Source: an uncultured Clostridia bacterium (GTDB lineage: Bacteria > Bacillota > Clostridia > Christensenellales > UBA1242). From it: a DNA stretch of 34,423 nucleotides. The stretch's first letter is position 1. Each line of letters starts with the position of its first letter. Position numbers and translations under genes: made by a program. The notes under the pieces were generated by a model. It saw nothing but the letters and a program-made list of their open reading frames with translations. It made no database searches and was not told where the DNA came from. Shown here piece by piece: positions 1-7,098 of this stretch. The DNA lies in contig CANQDP010000013.1 of NCBI GenBank assembly GCA_947593585.1, positions 1 to 34,423 on the forward strand, read 5' to 3'.

Positions 1-148
1 CTAAGCCACACCAGCAAATTGGGGATATTTAGTTGTTTTTTACACCTGCAAAATGCCACATTTTTGTCTTACCAAGGTGGTGCTCTACCCCTGAGCCACA
101 GTAGCACAACTAATAATTGCCTAACCCATGCTGGCGGTTAAAATTACA
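1..148 (-). ncRNA. Structured RNA with tRNA-like segments (partial, runs off window edge)
   Basis: The minus strand downstream of a perfect promoter holds no ORF but strong pairing potential. CGCCAGCA (136-129) pairs with TGCTGGTG (16-9); TTAGTTGT (113-106) pairs exactly with ACAACTAA (36-29); CACCT (79-75) pairs with AGGTG (47-43); and AAAATG/CATTTT (64-59/55-50) closes a TGG loop. The central part (about 105-82) reads like a tRNA 5' half: an acceptor-like strand, GT, then a D-arm GCTC-AGGGGTA-GAGC, followed by TTGGTAA resembling a tRNA-Thr(GGU) anticodon loop. No matching 3' half, T-arm or CCA follows. Two more tRNA-5'-like strings lie at 137-121 and 17-1; the second could be the start of a true tRNA cut by the edge. 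I do not recognise the RNA family. Alternatives are a decayed tRNA cluster or an unusual noncoding RNA. Confidence 0.45.
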
Positions 149-154
149 TTTGCT

Positions 155-183
155 ATTATAAATGAAAAAAAACATTCTGTCAA
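155..183 (-). promoter_or_regulatory. Perfect consensus SigmaA promoter for the RNA transcript
   Basis: On the minus strand TTGACA (183-178) is followed by a 17-bp spacer and TATAAT (160-155). Both hexamers match consensus exactly. Transcription would start near 148 and run toward position 1 through the tRNA-like region. A promoter this strong with no ORF behind it suggests a stable RNA product. Confidence 0.8.
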
Positions 184-226
184 CTATTTAATTATTATTT
201 ATTATACTTTTCCGTTCGTTTGGCGT

Positions 227-249
227 AAAAAAAAGCCCGCATAGGGCTT
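227..249 (-). terminator. Intrinsic terminator of the 248-763 gene
   Basis: On the minus strand AAGCCC (249-244), a five-base loop and GGGCTT (238-233) are followed by a run of Ts. The hairpin overlaps the TAA stop of the upstream gene. Confidence 0.8.
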
Positions 250-763
250 AATGCTTTAAAAATTCATTTCTGCTTTTGATGTCAATAAAATCTTGCCTTT
301 GGGATAGTGATTCAACTAAATATCTTGCCCAAGACAATTCTGCGTGCTGCAACACACTCAACAAACTTGATGAAATTGGTTTTGCAGTGGAATATATTTC
401 CTGATTTCTTCTTTCATCCTGCTCTCTATGCCAAACGCGCAAAACATAGTTTTCTTCCTCAGCGCCCACTGAAAGATAAAATCCATGCAATAAAAGATAA
501 TCAAGATTACTATTTGGATGAGCGTAGCCATATGTGATATTTCTGCTCCACTTTAAAGCATCATCTTGCTTGCGCACATGAAGAGATGCTCTTGCCAAAG
601 CAACACCTAATGTTTCCGCCATGACTTCACTCTCTTTTTGCACATCTTTGCCCTCACGAGAATAAATATCAACCTTTCTTATGTAATTTTTGGGGATGGA
701 TATTTTGAGCCAGAGCCCGCTTTTAACGGCTTCTTCCAAGCCTTCAAGTTCTTCTTTTTTCAT
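248..763 (-). CDS. Hypothetical protein, 171 aa
   Basis: I do not recognise a family. I start the gene at ATG 763 because AAAGGAG lies just upstream of it; a longer reading from 793 has no such site. The product is soluble and mostly charged, with no signal peptide or membrane segment. It begins with an acidic helix (MKKEELEGLEEAV), has a central region rich in aromatic residues (SRNITYGYAHPN, LLLHGFYLSVG), and a charged C-terminus with several Arg/Trp residues (VLRVWHREQDERR). A good terminator follows immediately, so it is probably monocistronic. It is divergent from dinB, with about 140 bp between them containing SOS-type boxes that could also affect this gene. The absence of recognisable catalytic motifs prevents any functional call. 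Confidence 0.7.
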   Translation of the reverse strand: MKKEELEGLEEAVKSGLWLKISIPKNYIRKVDIYSREGKDVQKESEVMAETLGVALARASLHVRKQDDALKWSRNITYGYAHPNSNLDYLLLHGFYLSVGAEEENYVLRVWHREQDERRNQEIYSTAKPISSSLLSVLQHAELSWARYLVESLSQRQDFIDIKSRNEFLKH

Positions 764-839
764 ATTTCTCCTTTTATAAATTAATTTTAACATTTAATTA
801 AATTTTGTCAAGCAAATGCGGGAGGTTAAGAAATATAAA

Positions 840-879
840 ACAAATGTTCTAAAACTTATTGACATTGTCGAACATTTGT
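840..879 (+). promoter_or_regulatory. Paired LexA-type SOS boxes upstream of dinB
   Basis: ACAAATGTTC (840-849) and its exact inverted copy GAACATTTGT (870-879) flank the -35 element of dinB. Each resembles the Gram-positive LexA/DinR half-site arrangement (GAAC...GTTC type). The second copy is preceded by C, giving CGAACATTTGT. The placement would let LexA block RNA polymerase directly. The match is imperfect in the right half-sites, so binding is inferred. Confidence 0.6.
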
Positions 880-887
880 GCTATAAT
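859..887 (+). promoter_or_regulatory. dinB promoter
   Basis: TTGACA (859-864), a 17-bp spacer and TATAAT (882-887) form an exact consensus SigmaA promoter. The spacer contains one of the SOS-like boxes, as expected for a strong promoter held off by LexA until DNA damage. Confidence 0.85.
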
Positions 888-906
888 TGACATAAGGAGA
901 GCCAAA

Positions 907-2085
907 ATGGAGAAAAAGAGAGTTATATTTCATGTGGATATGAACAATTTTTATGCGTCCGTTGAGTGCTTATTAAACCCTAGCCTAAAAAATTACGCCG
1001 TTGCAGTGGCGGGCAACCCATATAAGCGAACGGGGATAATTTTGGCAAAGAATTATTTGGCGAAGGTGTTTGGGGTTAAAACGGGCGAAGCTATTTGGGA
1101 GGCGAAAAAGAAATGCCCCACCCTTGTTTGCGTTGCCCCAAAGTTTGATAAATATGAAGAATTTAGCAAGCGCGCTCATGAAATTTATTATCGATATACC
1201 GACCTAATTGAGCCGTTTGGCATTGACGAGTGCTGGCTGGATGTTACAAATAGTTTAAAACTTTTCAACTGCACGGCCATAGATTTGGCAAAGCAAATTC
1301 AAGATAGTGTGCTAAACGAATTGGGGCTTTCTGTTTCTATTGGCATCTCGTGGGGAAAAACTCTTGCAAAACTTGGAAGCGACATGAAAAAACCGCTCGG
1401 GCTAACCGAAATTAACGAAAATAATTATATCAGCATTTTAAAGAACACAAAAATTGAAGATATGATTATGATTGGCAAACACACAGCACAAAAACTGCAC
1501 CAAATGAATGTGAACAGCCTATATGAGCTATATCTGCTCAAACCGCAATTTTTGAAAGAGAAATTTGGAGTTGTTGGCGTTTATCTGCACAATGCCGTGA
1601 GCGGAATTGACGATGACAAACTAATTGTGCCACGCGATGAGGACACAAAAAGCGTTGGCAATGGTGCAACCGCCGTGCACGATATGACTAATATTGACGA
1701 GATTAAAGATTTTTTGCGAGATTTGTCTATCAAAATATCTAGGCGATTGAGAAATCACGGATTTAGCGCAAAAACAATTCATCTTAGCATAAAGTTTGCC
1801 GATTTCACCTATCTTGGTGCACAAACAAGCACGAGTTTTTATTTCAGCAATGAGCACGATATTTATAAGTTGGCATTAGAGTTGTTTTTAGGTTTGGCAG
1901 GTGAGAAATTTGCACCAGTGCGGGCATTGCGCGTGTGCACAAGCAATTTGACCTCAAAAAACGAGCAGCAAGTGAATTTGTTTGCCGATAATAAAAATGA
2001 AAATTTATGCTTAGCGATAGATAAATTAAAAGAAAAATATGGCGAAAGCGTTATTGGCCTTGCTAAAGACTGCGAAAATTTCTAA
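907..2085 (+). CDS. dinB: DNA polymerase IV, Y-family translesion polymerase
   Basis: This encodes a 392-aa Y-family DNA polymerase for error-prone synthesis across damaged templates. The start at 907 is set by AAGGAG at 893-898; the reading frame is open 16 codons further upstream without an RBS. The palm begins with HVDMNNFYASVE (Asp11, steric-gate aromatic residues 15-16), and the second metal-binding pair lies in GIDECWLDVT (Asp107, Glu108). A little-finger region follows after about residue 240 (ISRRLRNHGFSAKTIHLSIKF). The length is normal for the family. A consensus promoter with LexA-like boxes makes SOS induction likely. It converges on the lipoprotein gene at 2088 with only 2 nt between the stop codons and no obvious terminator, so antisense read-through is possible. 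Confidence 0.95.
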   Translation: MEKKRVIFHVDMNNFYASVECLLNPSLKNYAVAVAGNPYKRTGIILAKNYLAKVFGVKTGEAIWEAKKKCPTLVCVAPKFDKYEEFSKRAHEIYYRYTDLIEPFGIDECWLDVTNSLKLFNCTAIDLAKQIQDSVLNELGLSVSIGISWGKTLAKLGSDMKKPLGLTEINENNYISILKNTKIEDMIMIGKHTAQKLHQMNVNSLYELYLLKPQFLKEKFGVVGVYLHNAVSGIDDDKLIVPRDEDTKSVGNGATAVHDMTNIDEIKDFLRDLSIKISRRLRNHGFSAKTIHLSIKFADFTYLGAQTSTSFYFSNEHDIYKLALELFLGLAGEKFAPVRALRVCTSNLTSKNEQQVNLFADNKNENLCLAIDKLKEKYGESVIGLAKDCENF

Positions 2086-2087
2086 GC

Positions 2088-2984
2088 CTACTCCCAATTA
2101 TGCTCGCCAGCAAACCAAGCAGGCTCGCTTACGCGTTCGCTCGTTGGCTTAATGATGCAGCGATGCTCATAATCATAATTTACAGGGTCATCATCCCAAA
2201 ACTGCTGACCTTTAGCATATAATTCAAAACTCTCAAATTCGCCGTTGCTATTAAACGCAATGGTCAGAGTTGGATTTAATTTTGAATAGCAATCTTTATA
2301 TCTTTGATTGTTTTCATATTTTTCCATAAACTCTTCAATAGTGGTTTCCGACCAATCCCAACTATAAGTGATATAATCTAAAAGCGTGATGCCAAAGGTC
2401 AATTTAAAACCACTATCAGTTTTCTCGCGCTGAACACCCTCTTTAAACCTTTGCTCAAAGCCGTCTTCATCTAGCCACATTCTTGCATATTGTACAAACC
2501 TATGATTAGGGCCCAAGCCCGCTTCATCTAGCCCGTTTTTGATATAACGGTTTGAATTTTTATAATAGGAATAGGCATTTTCACCATCGCCATATTCATA
2601 ATCTTCCGAGGTTAAAACGCCATTTTCATGAACTAAAAGTTCGTTTGTGTATCGCGAAAAAATGCCATCGTTATTCTCGATAATCGTTTTGAAATCTTCA
2701 ATATGCTTGCCTGTGCTCATGTCTAAATCCGCATGACCACTAAATTCCACATATTTAAAGCACGCAAACACATCTTTCTGCCCTTCTGCTGATGCCATTG
2801 TGGAGATTGTGGCCTGCTCGTGATATTTATTGTAAGTTTTATCTGCCGCATCTAGCACAATTGCTTTTGCCTCAGCCAAAGTGATTGTGTCCACATCTTC
2901 TTTTTTCTTGCAACAGCCGGCAAGTAGCACGCTTGAAATAACCAGCAGTAAGGATAAAGATAAGAAATATTTAATCTTTTTCAT
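2088..2984 (-). CDS. Putative lipoprotein with phase-variable-type promoter, 298 aa
   Basis: The product starts with a lysine-charged n-region, a hydrophobic stretch (residues 6-22) and a lipobox LAGC with the lipidated cysteine at residue 24. It would be anchored to the outer face of the membrane. The mature part has no family I recognise; it is acidic and rich in Tyr, Trp and Asn (SYYKNSNRYIKNG, YITYSWDWSETTIEEFMEKY). GAGGTG precedes ATG 2984. The promoter just upstream carries ten consecutive Gs in its -35/-10 spacer, so expression may switch on and off by slippage. The second lipoprotein gene, at 15286, has the same promoter design but a different protein sequence. The reading frame is intact. 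Confidence 0.8.
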   Translation of the reverse strand: MKKIKYFLSLSLLLVISSVLLAGCCKKKEDVDTITLAEAKAIVLDAADKTYNKYHEQATISTMASAEGQKDVFACFKYVEFSGHADLDMSTGKHIEDFKTIIENNDGIFSRYTNELLVHENGVLTSEDYEYGDGENAYSYYKNSNRYIKNGLDEAGLGPNHRFVQYARMWLDEDGFEQRFKEGVQREKTDSGFKLTFGITLLDYITYSWDWSETTIEEFMEKYENNQRYKDCYSKLNPTLTIAFNSNGEFESFELYAKGQQFWDDDPVNYDYEHRCIIKPTSERVSEPAWFAGEHNWE

Positions 2985-3000
2985 TTTTCACCTCACTATA

Positions 3001-3030
3001 ATTATAGTCTTACCCCCCCCCCTAAGTCAA
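3001..3030 (-). promoter_or_regulatory. Lipoprotein promoter with G10 tract in the spacer
   Basis: On the minus strand TTGACT (3030-3025) is followed by an 18-bp spacer and TATAAT (3006-3001). The spacer contains ten consecutive Gs (plus-strand Cs at 3013-3022). Loss of one G would give the optimal 17-bp spacing, and gain of one would weaken the promoter. This layout resembles porA-type phase-variable promoters. The sequence shows the architecture; switching is inferred. Confidence 0.8.
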
Positions 3031-3056
3031 GCAAAAAAAATTGAAAAATCAAAATT

Positions 3057-3710
3057 TTATCGATTTTGATTTTCTAGATATGAGATGACCTCTGTTAAGT
3101 TGTTTAAAATTGTGGCGATAGATTTAATTTCTTCTGTGGGCGGAGCGGTGTCTGGAATCATCACCGCCTTGCAACCCGCCTTGATTGCACCATAAATGCC
3201 GTTGAAAGCGTCTTCAAGCATGACGCATTCGCTCGTTTTTACACGCATCTTTTTTGCGCAATATATGAAGGCGTCTGGGTAAGGCTTTGGCTTAATTTCA
3301 CTATCACCATCCACAATGACGGTGAAAATTTTGGGGTCTATGCCGTGAGAGGTTAAAAGCAAATGGATTCGCTTAATCGGACTGCCCGAAATCATCGCCA
3401 ATTTGTAGTGATGACTAGTTAAATAATCCAACAACTCATACAGACCATCCATTGCCCTAATGTTGCCCTTCAAAATGCGTTTCTCTTGCTCAGCAATGAG
3501 GGCATCGCGATATTTATCCACAGCAAAATCGGGGAATTGCTTTTTCATTTCTTCCCTTACGAGTGCTTCACTTTTGCCTATGCAAGAAATACGATAAAAC
3601 TCGTCTAACTTTATCTTAAATTTTTTGTTTAGTTTATAAAAATTTTCTTTAACAACCGATTCTGTGTCAAACATCAAACCATCGCAATCAAAAATCACCG
3701 CTTTAATCAT
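3057..3710 (-). CDS. HAD-superfamily phosphatase, beta-phosphoglucomutase-like, 217 aa
   Basis: All HAD motifs are visible: motif I FDCDG (Asp8 nucleophile, Asp10 acid/base), motif II MISGSP around residue 107, motif III Lys in KPKPYPDAF (residues 140-148), and motif IV MLEDAFNGI with Glu166/Asp167. A helical cap lies at about residues 15-90, the C1 type seen in beta-phosphoglucomutase and sugar-phosphate phosphatases. The substrate cannot be read from sequence. There is no Shine-Dalgarno before ATG 3710; TATAAA/TAAAAT elements end 7-9 nt upstream of it, so a leaderless transcript is possible. The gene stands alone, ending next to the lipoprotein promoter. Confidence 0.85.
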   Translation of the reverse strand: MIKAVIFDCDGLMFDTESVVKENFYKLNKKFKIKLDEFYRISCIGKSEALVREEMKKQFPDFAVDKYRDALIAEQEKRILKGNIRAMDGLYELLDYLTSHHYKLAMISGSPIKRIHLLLTSHGIDPKIFTVIVDGDSEIKPKPYPDAFIYCAKKMRVKTSECVMLEDAFNGIYGAIKAGCKAVMIPDTAPPTEEIKSIATILNNLTEVISYLENQNR

Positions 3711-3845
3711 GGAATATATTTTATATAATTCTCAAATTAAATGCAAGAAAATTAAACATTCTATCTGAGTATTTCGAATATTCTAATTACAAACTATATT
3801 TAAATTTTGATATGATAGATGTGGAACTGTTTGAACAATTTATAT

Positions 3846-3876
3846 AAAAAATCCACAGGATTAACTGTGGATTTTT
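3846..3876 (-). terminator. Intrinsic terminator, probably bidirectional
   Basis: AAAAATCCACAG (3847-3858), a six-base loop and CTGTGGATTTTT (3865-3876) form a 12-bp hairpin flanked by A and T runs. It lies just past the stop of the 3911-4417 gene on the minus strand. The remaining gap toward 3711 shows only AT-rich DNA. Confidence 0.8.
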
Positions 3877-3910
3877 ATATGATTATTGTTTGGTTTGAAT
3901 AGATAGTGTT

Positions 3911-4417
3911 TTAATTCATTTCGGAATCTAAATTAGATAAAATTGTCATAATTTTTTCATTGTTGAAGTAATCGGGGTTATAGTAAATTTCTGAAAATTC
4001 TTCTTGGCATAAATTTGCCTGAAAAATTGACAAGTTTAATTCAACAGAATTTGTTTTTTTAATACGTTCCCAATTAAATAAAAATGTAGCTAAATCAATA
4101 TTGTTTTTAAAATAAGTTACTTCTGTTTGAGGATCTAATTCTTTAAACAAATTTTTAATTTCGTTATGATTTTTTAATGATGGTATAAAAACCAAAATAC
4201 AATCTTTTCTTGTTTGGTCTTTAATAATTTGATAATTGTTTTTATATGCCAAATCCGTTAGCAAATTTAAAGAATCTTGTCCAATTCTAAAAAAGTATAA
4301 AACAATATTTTGTTTAAAATTTAATCTGTCAAATAAAGTAAAGAATTCTTTTCGATTTATCATCAACTTTCCTTTAGTTGTATTAAACTGTAATCTTTCC
4401 ACATTTGAATTTTTCAT
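3911..4417 (-). CDS. Putative immunity protein for the adjacent Rhs tip, 168 aa
   Basis: I do not recognise a family. ATG 4417 is chosen because AAAAGGAG precedes it, 10 nt after the Rhs stop; a longer upstream reading overlaps the Rhs gene. The product is a small soluble protein without signal peptide, with alternating hydrophobic/charged segments (FKQNIVLYFFRIGQDSLNLL, DCILVFIPSLKNH), an acidic C-terminal third and few cysteines. Polymorphic toxin systems place the immunity gene immediately downstream of the toxin tip on the same strand, as here, and such genes are typically AT-rich and taxon-restricted. This role is inferred from position alone. A strong terminator closes the unit. Transfer together with the Rhs tip is plausible. 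Confidence 0.6.
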   Translation of the reverse strand: MKNSNVERLQFNTTKGKLMINRKEFFTLFDRLNFKQNIVLYFFRIGQDSLNLLTDLAYKNNYQIIKDQTRKDCILVFIPSLKNHNEIKNLFKELDPQTEVTYFKNNIDLATFLFNWERIKKTNSVELNLSIFQANLCQEEFSEIYYNPDYFNNEKIMTILSNLDSEMN

Positions 4418-4427
4418 ATCACTCCTT

Positions 4428-5327
4428 TTAAGATAGTTGTCTGAATAAAGATGAAAATACTCCAACAATAGAATTCCATAATGTTGTCAAAAGCTGAGTT
4501 CTTGGGACGCTTCTTCCAACAGTTGTGATACCATTTACAATCGACTGATAATGCATATGTATTCCATGTTGTATGCTTGCTTCTAGTCTAAAAGTTTTTC
4601 CAATTCTTAAAAAAGTAAAGTTTCCAGATTCTGACCCAAACATCATGTTCGTTGATTTGTTAAAATCAATTGGACGTTGTGCCCATTGTGTTTTCCCCAA
4701 AAGACCCAAAGCTCTTCCACCTGCGGCAAAAAGTGCTCCCATTGCAGCCCCTGTTCCAGCACCAACTAATGTATCTAATCCAACTTTTCCCCAATTGATA
4801 TTTGAATAACCATTGGTGATACCTTGTGCAGCAATACTAAATCCCGCACCATAAATTGCACCAGAAACTGCACCTCCTATAGCACCGCCTATTGTTGCCG
4901 CCCAGAAACCGCCACCTAGCGCTGCGGTAACAGCTCCAGTGACACCGGCAGTGGCTACCGTTAGAGCAAGCGCAACAGCTACAACGACCACAGTTCCAAC
5001 TATCTTTCCAATGGTGCTATTCCAAAATTTTCTAAACCAAGAATTGCCCGATTCATCTATACAATTTACGGGATTGTTAGAACAATACAAATAAAGATTT
5101 AAACCATTAATATCATTTGCTTCTAAATTTTCAATATTATCTGCATTAATAAATCTTCCAATCTGTGGGTCGTAGCAACGACTATTAAGATAATATAGTC
5201 CCGTTTCAGTGTCGTAGTAATATCCACGATATCTAAATGGGTTTAAGTTAGCAATAACTACATTGTTATTACTATGTTCATTATAGTCTAAACTAGAAGT
5301 AAAGTCAACATATTTAAAATTATACAA
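4428..5327 (-). CDS. Rhs repeat-associated core C-terminal fragment with toxin-like tip (N-terminally truncated)
   Basis: Residues about 29-63 are the conserved Rhs repeat-associated core (NPFRYRGYYYDTETG, RCYDPQIGRFINAD), ending with NPVNCIDESG (85-94), where the variable toxin tip normally begins. The tip has a glycine/alanine-rich hydrophobic stretch (about 110-205) and a C-terminal region with an HGIHMHYQ motif that may carry activity; the toxin class is unknown. Full Rhs proteins are far longer, and the spoke repeats are absent. The frame is preceded directly by a TAA, and the first possible start is a TTG at 5327 with no RBS. It is therefore either an orphan tip kept as a recombination cassette or a decaying remnant. 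The frame is open for 299 codons, which argues against old decay. The upstream neighbour is an unrelated plus-strand gene. Confidence 0.75.
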   Translation of the reverse strand: MYNFKYVDFTSSLDYNEHSNNNVVIANLNPFRYRGYYYDTETGLYYLNSRCYDPQIGRFINADNIENLEANDINGLNLYLYCSNNPVNCIDESGNSWFRKFWNSTIGKIVGTVVVVAVALALTVATAGVTGAVTAALGGGFWAATIGGAIGGAVSGAIYGAGFSIAAQGITNGYSNINWGKVGLDTLVGAGTGAAMGALFAAGGRALGLLGKTQWAQRPIDFNKSTNMMFGSESGNFTFLRIGKTFRLEASIQHGIHMHYQSIVNGITTVGRSVPRTQLLTTLWNSIVGVFSSLFRQLS

Positions 5328-5349
5328 TTATTAAAAAGAAATTGTTGAG

Positions 5350-5361
5350 TATAATAACTAT
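5350..5361 (+). promoter_or_regulatory. -10 element placed for a leaderless start
   Basis: TATAAT at 5350-5355 ends 6 nt before ATG 5362, so the first transcribed base should be at or next to the start codon. No GGAGG-like sequence is present. The -35 region is weak. Confidence 0.5.
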
Positions 5362-5907
5362 ATGAAAAAATGGGCAATCTCTTTAATTTTGATTTTTGTG
5401 TGCTGTTTGACATTGGCAGGCGTGAAAACTTTAACTGCCATATCCCACCCAATGAAATTTGACAATGAAATTTTAGAGCAGTGCAAAAAATATGATTTGA
5501 AACCCGAGCTTGTGGCTAGCGTGATAAACACGGAAAGTCATTTTAAAGCAAATGCTAAATCTAAAAAAGAGGCAATCGGCCTAATGCAGATAAAACTCTC
5601 CACGGTTGAATTTTTGATTGCGAATTTTAATCTAAATGAAAGTGTTAGCGAAGAGGCACTTTATGACCCAAAGACAAACATTAAATTTGGCTGCTTATAT
5701 CTAAATTATTTAAACAAAAAATTTAGTGATGAGTTTACTGCGCTCGCTGCATATAACGCGGGAGAAACAATCGTGCGCTCTTGGTTGAGAGAAAAGAAAT
5801 ATAGTGATGATAGTAAAACCCTAAAAGAAATTCCTTTTAACGAAACAAAAAATTATATTAAAAAGATAAAAAGCAATTTGAAGTTTTATCAAAAAGTTTT
5901 TAAATAA
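5362..5907 (+). CDS. Lytic transglycosylase, SLT domain, 181 aa
   Basis: The product would cleave the MurNAc-GlcNAc bond of peptidoglycan outside the membrane. Residues 5-25 form an N-terminal signal/anchor segment. The SLT fold is clear: catalytic Glu58 in VINTESHF, then GLMQI (73-77) and AYNAG (130-134), the usual three motifs of family 1 transglycosylases. At 181 residues it is a minimal enzyme without LysM or other wall-binding domains, like Firmicute YjbJ-type SLT proteins. There is no Shine-Dalgarno; a TATAAT ends 6 nt before the ATG, suggesting a leaderless mRNA. A hairpin terminator follows. It is divergent from the Rhs fragment, and no secretion system is encoded nearby. Confidence 0.9.
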   Translation: MKKWAISLILIFVCCLTLAGVKTLTAISHPMKFDNEILEQCKKYDLKPELVASVINTESHFKANAKSKKEAIGLMQIKLSTVEFLIANFNLNESVSEEALYDPKTNIKFGCLYLNYLNKKFSDEFTALAAYNAGETIVRSWLREKKYSDDSKTLKEIPFNETKNYIKKIKSNLKFYQKVFK

Positions 5908-5928
5908 AATTTAAAAAAACGAAAAAAT

Positions 5929-5951
5929 AATGCAAAATTTTGCATTTTTTT
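5929..5951 (+). terminator. Intrinsic terminator after the lytic transglycosylase gene
   Basis: AATGCAAAA/TTTTGCATT (5929-5946) forms an AT-rich inverted repeat followed by a run of Ts. It is GC-poor but well placed, 22 nt after the stop codon. Confidence 0.6.
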
Positions 5952-6000
5952 GATTTTTTTGCGTTAAATTTTAAGAATTTGAATTATTTTTTGCAGTTTT

Positions 6001-7017
6001 TCATTTTTCTGCTTTAAACCTAATTAGCCTAATTGCAATCAACACGAGCATAATTAAAATGTAAACCGCACTGATTATGCCAGAAAGAACATATAGATAT
6101 TTCACAATCACAGCGTAGCCACATTGCGAAAGAATTAAATTTGCAATGACCACAAGTGAAATGCAAAATTTAGATTTTGCCCCCTTAAACAAAATTAAAT
6201 GCATATTATATGAGCAAATCATAAGTGTGGAAAACAGCGCTAAAATTAATGTGGCAAAATAGATATAATAAAACCAAACAGACACATTTGCGCTCAACTC
6301 AAACATTGGCATGTCCGTTGAAAAATTGTTGCTTGCGAGCACCAAAATGTTCATCAATATTATGGCACAAATTGTAAGGATAACTGCCGCTCTACCCTTG
6401 GTTTTTAATTTCGTTTCAAAGATGATTGGCAGAGCCGCAACAAAATTGTTTAATCCAAAAAGCAATCCAAAATAAACTGCCATCATTCCGCTCTGTGAAA
6501 CAACCTCGAGATGCACATTTGCGGGATTGATATTTTTTATTGAATTGATAACTATTGCGGCAATCATGATTGGGATTATAAGATTGGAAACAAACTTAAT
6601 TTTCCCCATGCCACCAAGCAACAGAACAAAAATGATTAGCGACAAAACCACTGACGGAATGTGATAGTGAACATTGAAAAATGTTTCAAATAAATAATCC
6701 GCACCGGCAAGCATTCCTGCACTTGTGATTGCAAAATTTATTAGCATCACCACATTAGAAATTTTGCAAAATTTGCCAAAAAGTTTTGCGTTAAATTCGT
6801 TATAACTATTTGTGTTTAATTTATGTTTTATATAGTTGATGACATAAAATAGATATAAATATAATAACCCAAAGGCAATGAGCCCCAAAAGCGAGGCTTG
6901 ACCAAAATCAAAAAAGAAAATGCTTATTTCTTTGCCAGAGGCAAACCCCACCCCAATTATTGCACTCAAAATTAAAAAATAGTCAACAAATGTGCCAAAA
7001 AATGATTTTATTTTCAT
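6001..7017 (-). CDS. YkvI-like membrane transporter (APC/LeuT-fold), 338 aa
   Basis: The protein is a polytopic membrane protein with about ten hydrophobic segments. It carries the hallmark near the N-terminus of Bacillus YkvI-like transporters, GVGFASGKEI followed by FFFDFG (residues 22-39), where the glycine-rich break in helix 1 resembles LeuT-fold amino-acid carriers. The substrate is unknown. Its length matches YkvI (about 340). There is no Shine-Dalgarno before ATG 7017; a TATTAT element ends 5 nt before it, another candidate leaderless start. It is monocistronic and converges with the lytic transglycosylase gene, which has a terminator in the 93-bp gap. Confidence 0.8.
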   Translation of the reverse strand: MKIKSFFGTFVDYFLILSAIIGVGFASGKEISIFFFDFGQASLLGLIAFGLLYLYLFYVINYIKHKLNTNSYNEFNAKLFGKFCKISNVVMLINFAITSAGMLAGADYLFETFFNVHYHIPSVVLSLIIFVLLLGGMGKIKFVSNLIIPIMIAAIVINSIKNINPANVHLEVVSQSGMMAVYFGLLFGLNNFVAALPIIFETKLKTKGRAAVILTICAIILMNILVLASNNFSTDMPMFELSANVSVWFYYIYFATLILALFSTLMICSYNMHLILFKGAKSKFCISLVVIANLILSQCGYAVIVKYLYVLSGIISAVYILIMLVLIAIRLIRFKAEK

Positions 7018-7051
7018 AATTTATAATATTTCTATAACTTTTATTTAATGA

Positions 7052-7080
7052 TAAAAAAAACAATGATAGAAATCATTGTT
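7052..7080 (-). terminator. Intrinsic terminator of the sigma operon
   Basis: AACAATGAT (7059-7067), a four-base loop and ATCATTGTT (7072-7080) form a 9-bp hairpin. On the minus strand it is followed by eight Ts. It ends the dnaG-to-Zn-ribbon transcription unit. Confidence 0.85.
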
Positions 7081-7098
7081 TAAAAAATTTGAGGTTTT

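Noticed and set aside
73..107. A complete tRNA-Thr or tRNA-Gly gene on the minus strand
   Set aside because: The D-arm and TTGGTAA loop fit, but the anticodon stem does not close and there is no T-arm or 3' acceptor strand downstream.
3013..3022. The C10 tract as an assembly artefact
   Set aside because: A second tract of identical length occurs in the same promoter position at 15853-15862, which is hard to explain by error, although exact length may be uncertain.
4428..5327. TTG 5327 as a genuine Rhs start
   Set aside because: There is no RBS and a stop codon immediately precedes it; the N-terminus is probably just the edge of the open frame.
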